Both the position numbers and the translations under genes were made by a program. Positions 26,801-35,800 of a stretch of DNA of 36,378 nucleotides are shown here, in pieces. Within the stretch, counting starts at the first letter, position 1; the number at the start of each line of letters is the position of its first letter. Origin of the DNA: Comamonas sp. lk (GTDB taxonomy: Bacteria; Pseudomonadota; Gammaproteobacteria; Burkholderiales; Burkholderiaceae_C); NCBI GenBank assembly GCA_945860595.1, contig CAMAQV010000029.1, positions 1 to 36,378 on the forward strand, given 5' to 3'. The notes below the pieces were generated by a model. That model worked only from the letters and a program-made list of their open reading frames with translations, had not been told where the DNA came from and ran no database searches.

Positions 26801-29800
26801 GCCCTACAGGCGCAAAGTGCGGCACAGGCATACAGCTACCGTGGACTGCAAGGCTACTTAGCCACCATCACATCGTCCGCAGAAAATACCTTTGTCAAAG
26901 GCTTGACCGATAGGTTGCCGGTTGATCAACAAGGCCTCCAATTGTTCGGTGCCTCAGACGCGGAGGTGGACGGCGTTTGGAAATGGGTGAGCGGCCCGGA
27001 GAAGGGAGCCGCGCTCAATTTCTTTGCCTGGGACCCGCGATCGGGCGAGCCCAACGGCTACTTCAATGGCATCCGCGAAGACTACAGCGCGTTTGCGCCT
27101 GATTCCGGAGATTGGGTCGATCTGCCATCGGTTCCGTATGCCGGCGGTTTCATTGTGGAATACGGCGGAATGCCGTCCACCTACACGCTGACGGGCAATG
27201 CATCGAGCGTCAATGAGGGCGCAAAGGTCTCCTTCTCGGTTGCCACGACCAACGTGCAGTGGGACAGCATGCTGCAGTACACCATCAGCGGCGTGACGGC
27301 CGCCGATGTGGTGGGCGGGTCTCTGACGGGCACTGCGAAAGTGGGCAGCGACGGCATCGCGCGCTTCGATGTGGGCCTGGTGGCGGACGGTGTCGCGGAG
27401 GCCTCTGAAACCATGACGGTCACGGTGGCGGGGCAGAGCACCAGCGTCACGGTAAACGATGGGTCCGACCCGAGGGATTGCGAGCCCACGACAGTCGTCA
27501 GCGTATCCGTCAAGCCGCAGGTGGTCGCAGAAACCAGTACCTCGCGCTTGGTTTACACCTTCACCCGCACGGGCGACACCAGCAGCGCGCTGACGGTGAA
27601 TGTGGGCATGGGGGGGACGGCTACGGGGGGGGATTTCACTCCTGGATCAAATCTTTTGTCGCCGATGGGGCCAAATGTTGTTTGGACGAAACTGCTTTCG
27701 GCAGGCGGTAGCGTTTGGATTAACACTCTTGCTTCTTCCGTAACTACTGGCACTGACGGCGCGGTATATCTGGTGGGATCTGCAAATGGGACACTGGATG
27801 ATCAGCCCTACAAACCCGGCGTAAACGACGCGTTTCTGACGAGGTACTCGCAAGATGGCGTCAAAGCTTGGACTAGAGAGTTCGGCACCGATTCAGAAGA
27901 TGTTGCAACTTCTGCGGCAACAGGTACGGACGGATCAATTTACGTCATTGGTTACACAGGTGGATCTTTAGATGGACAAAATAGCAAGCCTGGTACGTCA
28001 GACGCCTTTTTGGCCAAGTGGAGTCCAGACGGGAGCAGGTTATGGACGAGGCAATTTGGTACTGAAGTTAGCGACTATGCCTATGCAGCGAAAACCGGCG
28101 TTGACGGCGCCGTCTACATCGCTGGAACTACTGGAGGTCGGCTAGATGGTCAAACTTATAACAAAGGTTTTGATGGATTTTTAGCAAAATATCTCCCAGA
28201 TGGCACGAAGGATTGGACGCGCCAATTCGGCACTAGTGGCGCGGATGCTGTCTACGCATTGACGACTGGGCTGGACGGATCGCTGTATCTCAGCGGTTCT
28301 ACAGACGGCTCGCTAAACGGGCAATCTTCCAGCGGTAGCGAAGATGCCTTTCTCGCAAAATACGACCAAGACGGTACCCAAGAATGGACAAGGCTTCTGG
28401 GTACTGGGTCTACAGACTCTGGGCAAGGACTAACAACTGGCCTTGATGGTTCCATTTACGTTGTGGGTAATACAGGTGCCGCGTTCGACGGTCAAACATA
28501 CGGTGGTAAGCAGGACGTTTTTCTTTCGAAGTACAACCCTGATGGAACAAAGGTATGGTCTCGTGAATTTGGGAGTGATGAGTTTGACGCCGCATCGGCT
28601 ATTGCTACGGGCGCGGATGGCTCCGTTTACGTTACTGGATATACGCTGGGTCCTTCTGGGGCGCAGTTGGGGAGCGGTAAACATACTTTTGTAACCAAAT
28701 TTGGCACGGATGGAATACAAGCTTGGACTAAGTTACTCCAGCTAGTAAATGACGACTATCCGTACGCAGTCACCACGGGTAACGATGGATCACTATTCAT
28801 AGGAGGTTCGACGTTTGCACAAAACGGTAAGGCTTTCTTAGCCAAATTTTCAGTCGCTGAACCCCAAATCACCTTCGCCGCCGGTTCTTCCACAGCCACC
28901 CTGATCGTCAACCCCACGCCGGACACCATTGCCGAAGGCAGCGAAACCGTGGTGGTGAACGTGCTGGCGGGTACGGGGTACACCGTGGGCGGCGGCACGG
29001 CCACCGGGCGCATTGTGGACACCGTGGACCCCCGATTCAAAGGAATCGAGGATGACAGTATCCGCATCAACGGTGTGTCCATCGGCGCCATCGGCGACGC
29101 GCTGACGGCGGATGACCGGTTGGTGCAAATGCTGGATGCGGTGAATGCGCAAACAGCACTCACCGGCGTGAGTGCGGCTTTTGATCCATCCACCGGCGGG
29201 CTGTCGCTCACCGCTGCCGATGGCCGCAATATTGAAGTCTCGACTCTCAGCAGCGCAGGTATCACCGGCGGCGCAACCGGTATCGCTTTGCAGGGTGCGT
29301 CGGGCACCGAGGGCCGAACGCTCACCACCTTCCGCTCGGGCGTGGACCTGCTGGCCAACGGTGCCGGCGGAATCAACGTGAGCAGCAGCGACAGCGGTGC
29401 TGCGGGTTCTGGCTTGGGCGCCATCGACGCGCCCATCGCGCTGCTGACGAGCGCGCAGATTGCGGCGCTGGGCACGGCGCAGTTAGCGGCCATGACATCG
29501 GTGGCGCTGGACGCGTTGGTGACTGCGCAGTTTGCTGCGCTCGGCGCTGCCCAAGTGGCGGCCTTGACGACCTGGCAAGTGGCCAGCTTGGAAGTCATGG
29601 ACCTGGCTGCCATCAGCACCGCGGGTGTCGCTGCCCTGGGCACGGCGGCGGTCTCGGTGCTGCGGCCCGACGAGGCTATGGCTTTAGGGACTGCGCAAAT
29701 TCGGGCGCTCAGCACCGGGCAGATCGCCGCTATCACAACCCGCGACACCGCAGTGCTGAGCAGCACCCAGATTGCTGCCCTGAGCACCGCACAGGTCGCA

Positions 29801-32800
29801 GCACTGAGCACCTCGCAGCTGCTGGCGATGGTCGCCAATAAGGCGGCACCGGCCACGATTTTTATGGGTGGGCAGCGCAATGCGCAGGAGCACCTGGCTA
29901 TCCAATTACCGGTTCCGGGCCTGACGCCTGTGCAATTCACGCCGCCGTTGGTTGTGAGTGCACCGTCGGTGTCCACCCCCGCGCTGTCCTTGGCATCCGA
30001 TCCGATGGACAACATCACCTTGCGTGGTACGCCAGGCTCTGATGTTCTGAATGGCACGTCGGGGCCTGACACCATTTACGGTGACGCCGGTAATGACACC
30101 CTCAAAGGCTATGGCGGTGACGACTACCTAATGGGCGGTGCGGGCAAAGATACGCTCAATGGCGGTTCTGGCAATGACTCATTGCTGGGCGGCGATGGCA
30201 ATGACAACTTCAACGCTGACCCGTTCAGTGGCAACGACACCATGGACGGTGGTGCCGGCAAGGAGTGGCTGGATTACGGCAGCGCGACTGCCGGTATCAA
30301 CATCAACTTCGCCACCGGAACCGTCATCAAGCAGGGTGGTGTCGACACCATCCGCAACATGGAGAACCTGGGTGGGACGAATTTTGCTGACACCATCATC
30401 GGTTCCTCTGGCAATGAGTGGATCGAGGCGGATCAGTCGTTTTGGGGAAATTCACGCGACGGCATCACGCAAGCCCAGCAGTCGTCCGCCGACTACATCG
30501 ACGCAGGCGCGGGCTGGGACGGCATTGGTTACGGCGACGAGGGCAAGGGCGTTTATGTCAACCTGAAAGAAGAGCGCGCGATCGATGTGTTTGGCGGCGA
30601 GGACACGCTCAAAGGATTTGAAGAGGTCGACGGCTCCAATTTCAATGACACCATTATCGGATCGGACGGCGACAACTGGATACAGGGTGACGCGGCCTCT
30701 TGGGGTATCAGCCGGTCTGATGGCAGTCCATCCTCCGGCGATTACATCGATGGTGGCTTAGGGGTTGACACGATTGCCTATTACGACGACACCACTGGCG
30801 TCACCGTTAACTTGCAAACCGGCCGGGCTATCGATAGCTTTGGCGGCGAGGACACGCTTGTTGGCTTTGAAGCCGTACAGGGCTCCAGCTACAACGACAC
30901 GCTCAATGGCGACAACGGCAACAACACCCTCGAAGGTGGCGGTGGTAGCGACTCCATGTTTGGCGCTGACGGGCGCGACAGCTTCCGTGGCGATGCCAGC
31001 GGTGGCAACGACACCATGGACGGTGGTTCCGGCAAAGACTGGCTGAGCTATAGCAAGGGCACCACCGGCATCAACGCCAATCTGCAAACCGGAACGGTCA
31101 TTAAGCCGGGAGGCACCGACACATTCCGCAATATCGAAAACTTTGGTGGCACGAACTTCGCTGACACCATCATGGGCTCCAGCGGAGCCGATTGGTTTGA
31201 GGTTGACCAGTCGTACTGGGGCGCTTCGCGCAGTGGCATCACCCAAGCGCAGCAATCGTCTGCGGATTACCTGGACGCTGGCCTGGGTACCGATGGCATT
31301 GGCTACGGGGACGACTTTGCCGGTGTAACCGTCAACCTCAAGACCGAGCGCGCCATCGACGTGTTCGGTGGCCAAGACACCATCAAGGGCGTGGAGAACG
31401 TTGACGGCTCCAACTTTGGCGACACCATCATCGGTTCAGACGGCGGCAACTGGATCTCCGGTGACTCCGCCAACTGGGGCGTGAGCCGCAGCGCTGGCAG
31501 TCCTTCATCGGGCGACTACCTGGACGGCGGGGCAGGGCGCGACACCGTCAGCTACATGAACGACACGGCAGGTGTCACGGTCAATCTGCAGACCGGACTG
31601 GCGATCGACGGCTTTGGCGGACAAGACACCCTCAAAGGCTTTGAGATGGTCGAGGGCTCCAGCTTCAATGACGTGATCATTGGAGACAGCGGTAAGAACT
31701 ACATCACCGGTCTGGCTGGCAATGACACCATTTATGGTGGTGACGGAAACGACACCATTGACGGTGGTGATCCCAAAGGTGAAGGCTTTGATGTGCTGTA
31801 CGGTGGTGCGGGTGACGATTCCATCACCGCAAATGCGGGCGACCAAATCGACGGCGGAAGTGGCAATGACATTGTGGTGATCAACGCCGGTATTTCCGCT
31901 GGTCAGACTCTCACTGCCAACGCAACTGGCGGATGGACGATGAGTAACCAGGATGGTAGTACGGTCGGTCTATTCAAGTTTGTCGCAGGCAATTGGATCG
32001 TGGGGAGCGCTGATGGAACCCCATGGATGAGTTTCCATGACGTTGAGACCGTGGAGTTCCGCAATTCCTCCTCAGGCGAAGTATTCACGATTCAGTTGAA
32101 TAACACTCCTGGTGCGGAGACATTGCAGTACAGCCGCTACGGAGACTGGGGCGACAGCCGCTTGATCGGTACAGATGGCGATGACTATTTGGTGGGGCGT
32201 AGCGGCAACGACTCACTGATGGGTGGCTCGGGCAACGATTCTTTGCTGGGTGGTTGGGGCCAAGACAGTTTGATGGGCGGTGCCGGTAATGACACTCTCG
32301 ATGGTGGCGCTGGTCAAGGCACAGATACGGCTTATTACTACGATGCGCTCGGCGCGGTTAATGTCAACCTGGTCACCGGCGTCACCTCCATAGACGGTGA
32401 TGGCGGCTCAGACGTCTTGCGCAATATTGATCGTGTTATCGGATCCAACTATGGCGACGTCATTACGGTCAACCGATTTGGTGAGGCCTATGGCGTGGGT
32501 GGCGATGACCTGATCACCATGGGTGACGGTATGGGATTTGTCCATGGCGGCACGGGCAATGACACGATCGTTGGCAGTGCCAGCTTGTCTGATATGTCTC
32601 TCTACAACCTTGGATCTACGTCAGTTGGGTCTATCACGGTTGATGGTGATATTTCCCATGGATGGAGCATCCTTGGGAACGGTAACCTCCTAATAAAAAT
32701 CGATTTCAACCTAGATCGCCAAGAGTGGACGGTCACTGACAAGCGCAATGTCCCAGCCTACAACAATCAGGGCACGGACACATTGCGTGGAGTCGAACTT

Positions 32801-35800
32801 ATTGAAATCTATACGGCAGATCCAGACAACAGTAACCGCGCCGGGATTGATCTGCAACTGACAGCTGGAACGAATCCACTGCTTTCGATTAGCACCATAC
32901 GTGCCGGTAGCGGAAGTAGCGGTGACTATTCATTAGTGAATGACACACTGAGTGGAACAGACGCCCCCGAATATCTAGCTGGCATGGGCGGCAATGATTT
33001 GATCAGCGGTTGGGCCGGAAACGACACCCTGCTTGGCGGCCTCGGCAACGACACCCTGATAGGCGATGAAGGCGATGACTACCTGGACGGTGGCTACCAG
33101 TTAAACCTCCTGTGGCGCCGCGGTATTTTAGGTAATACGCCGAACGATTGGGACACCGCCGACTACACCAAGGTGAGCATCGGCGGCGTGCGCCTGGACC
33201 TCTCGGCGATGAAGGTTTATGAGCTGGGCGGCTCCGGTACTGGCACCGACACCCTGCGCGGTATTGAGCAAGTCATCCTGAGTCGCCAGCACGACGAGGT
33301 CAGTGGCGACTTCAGCCAGATGGCGGGGAATAACGAACTGGCAGGCCATATCCACGAACTCGGCGTTGCTGGTTTTGGCGGCAGCGACACCTTTGACTTC
33401 AGCGAAGGCATCAAGCCCTGGCAGGACGTGTGGCTGGATTACTCCTGGTCCAAAACCGGCATCACCGTGCAGTTCACTGGCAGCGTGGGCACCGTCAGTT
33501 ATGGCGAGGTCGACATTGCCAGCAGCGGCAACTACCAAGCAGGTATTGACACTTTGATCCGCGCAACGGACATCGGCGGTACTTCCTACGACGACCTGTT
33601 CGATTTCAGCGGGCTGGTGGGTGGCATGGCAGTGGGTGACAAATGGTCCTGGGCGGATCCCGGCGCGGGTGGTAACGACACCGTCATTGGTAACGGCTAC
33701 ACCGGGGTCGGGTTCAGCTGGGTTGGCGGAACCGCGAATGGCGACAAGCGGGGTGTCACGGTTCAGATCGGCGAGCGTGGGCAGACCACCACCGTAGATC
33801 TGAGTTACCTCAAGGACTGGAGCGGCAAGCTGCTTGGCTCCGTGACGCTGAAAGATGTCAATGACGTCGTCGGATCCGACTTTGACGACGTGCTGACCGG
33901 AAGTTCCGGGGACGATGGTCTCCAGGGGCGCGGCGGCTGGGATCTGTTGGACGGCGGCTCGGGAGGTATTGACAGCGCCGCCTATAGAACCGCCCAAGTA
34001 AGTGGCATCACCGTCAACCTCAAAGACGGCTTGGTTTACAGCAGCAGTGGATTGGGCACGTATGTAGGTCAGGACACCTTGCGTTCCATCGAGGTAGTCT
34101 CGGGTAGCAACTTCGGCGACGTCTATGACGCGCGGGGCTTCTCGGCCACTTCGGCCAACGCGGGTAGCCTGGGCAACTGGAACAAATTCATCGGTTTGGG
34201 TGGAGACGACACCATTTACGGCAACGGGTCCACCGTGTTGTCGTACGGTGGTTACGCGGCCGCTGTTGCCGTTGAAGTCAACCTCGGCACCGGCATCGCC
34301 CAAGCGCTTGATGCCGCGAACCGCGTGGGCGAGCTGGGCACGATTGTGGGTACCGACACTTTCAGCGGTGTGTACAAGGTGGAAGGCTCTGCATTGGGCG
34401 ACCGCCTGATCACCGGCAGCGCGGGTGGCTATTTGGAGGGTGGCTCGGGCAATGACACGCTGGTGGGTGGTAGCGGTTCTGGCGACGTAGCGGTCTATAC
34501 GCTGGATGGCATCTCCAGCACCAGCCTGGCAGTGACTCAGCCGGCCCTGCAAACCACCTGGCGTAACGTCTTCACCTTGCAGTCCGATGGTGCAGACGTG
34601 CTCCAGATTGTTCGGAACATGGGCTTGCCGCTGGACTTGGCGCCAGCGCAAACATGGCGCTCACTTGCGAGTTGGTCGGTCACGGATGTTCGATCTGGAA
34701 AAGGCATCAGTGTCGCGGACCTGGGCACCGATGCGCTCACGGGTATTGAGCGCATCCAAATTAACGGTACGGATTCCACGGGTGACTGGACGCGTGTGCT
34801 CACGCTCGGTGAAATGTCAGTCACCCTCGAAGCGCCCACGAAGCCGACATTCGGCGCGGGCGACATCTTCATGGGCACCTACCAGGCCGACGGCACGCTG
34901 CGCCGCACCCTGCTCACTGGCACGCTGGCCAGTGACCAGGCCAGCGCAGCGGCCACCGCCTTAGACGGATCGCTGTACCTGACGGGTACCACGCAGGGCA
35001 ATCTCGCCGGCCAATCGGGCAAGGGCGGGCAGGACGGCTTTGTCAGCCGCTATGACGCCGCTGGCAATGCGGTGTGGACCCGCCTGATCGGCAGCAGCGC
35101 CAGTGACAGCGCCAACGCGGTCAGTACCGGTCCGGTAGGCGGCGTCGTGGTGGCAGGCAGCACTGCAGGCGGCTTGAATGACCAGAGCAACCAGGGCGGT
35201 ACCGATGCCTTTGTGACCCGTTATTCCGACGATGGTTCGCGCAGCTGGACTACGCTGGTGGGCGGCGCTGGCGACGATGTGGCCAATGGCGTGGCCGTGG
35301 GCAAAGACGGCGCGGTCTATGCCGTGGGCCGAACTGCAGGCGACCTCAACGGCCAAAGCAACAGCGGCGCCGACGACGCATTCATCACCCAGCTCACATC
35401 AGCAGGCAGCGTGGCGTGGACCCGCCTGATCGGCACTGCGGGCAGCGACGTAGCCAACGCCGTGGGCACTGGTGCTGATGGCGCGGTGTATGTGGTGGGC
35501 AGCACGGCGGGCAGCGTGCAGGGGCAGGTCAGCAACGGCGGCACCGACGGTTTCCTGAGCAAGTTCGGCGCCGACGGCACCTTGGTGTGGAGCCGCCAGA
35601 TCGGCACTGCGCAGGCGGACTACGCCCAATCGGTGGTGGTCAGTGCCGACGGCTTTGTCTACGTGGCCGGTGCCACTGCGGGCGCTTTGCCGGGCCAAAG
35701 CAACAGCGGCGGTACCGACGGATTCTTGAGCAAATACAGCCCCAATGGCACGCTGGTCTGGACACGCCAGATCGGCTCGGCGGCCGACGACTTTGCGCTC

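Noticed and set aside
33128..34651. Minus-strand open frame of 507 codons inside the RTX region
   Set aside because: Antisense of GGxGxD-type coding; the amino-acid content is patternless (histidine/alanine/valine rich), no ribosome site was seen, and it lies wholly within the giant gene. Likewise 28756-30075.
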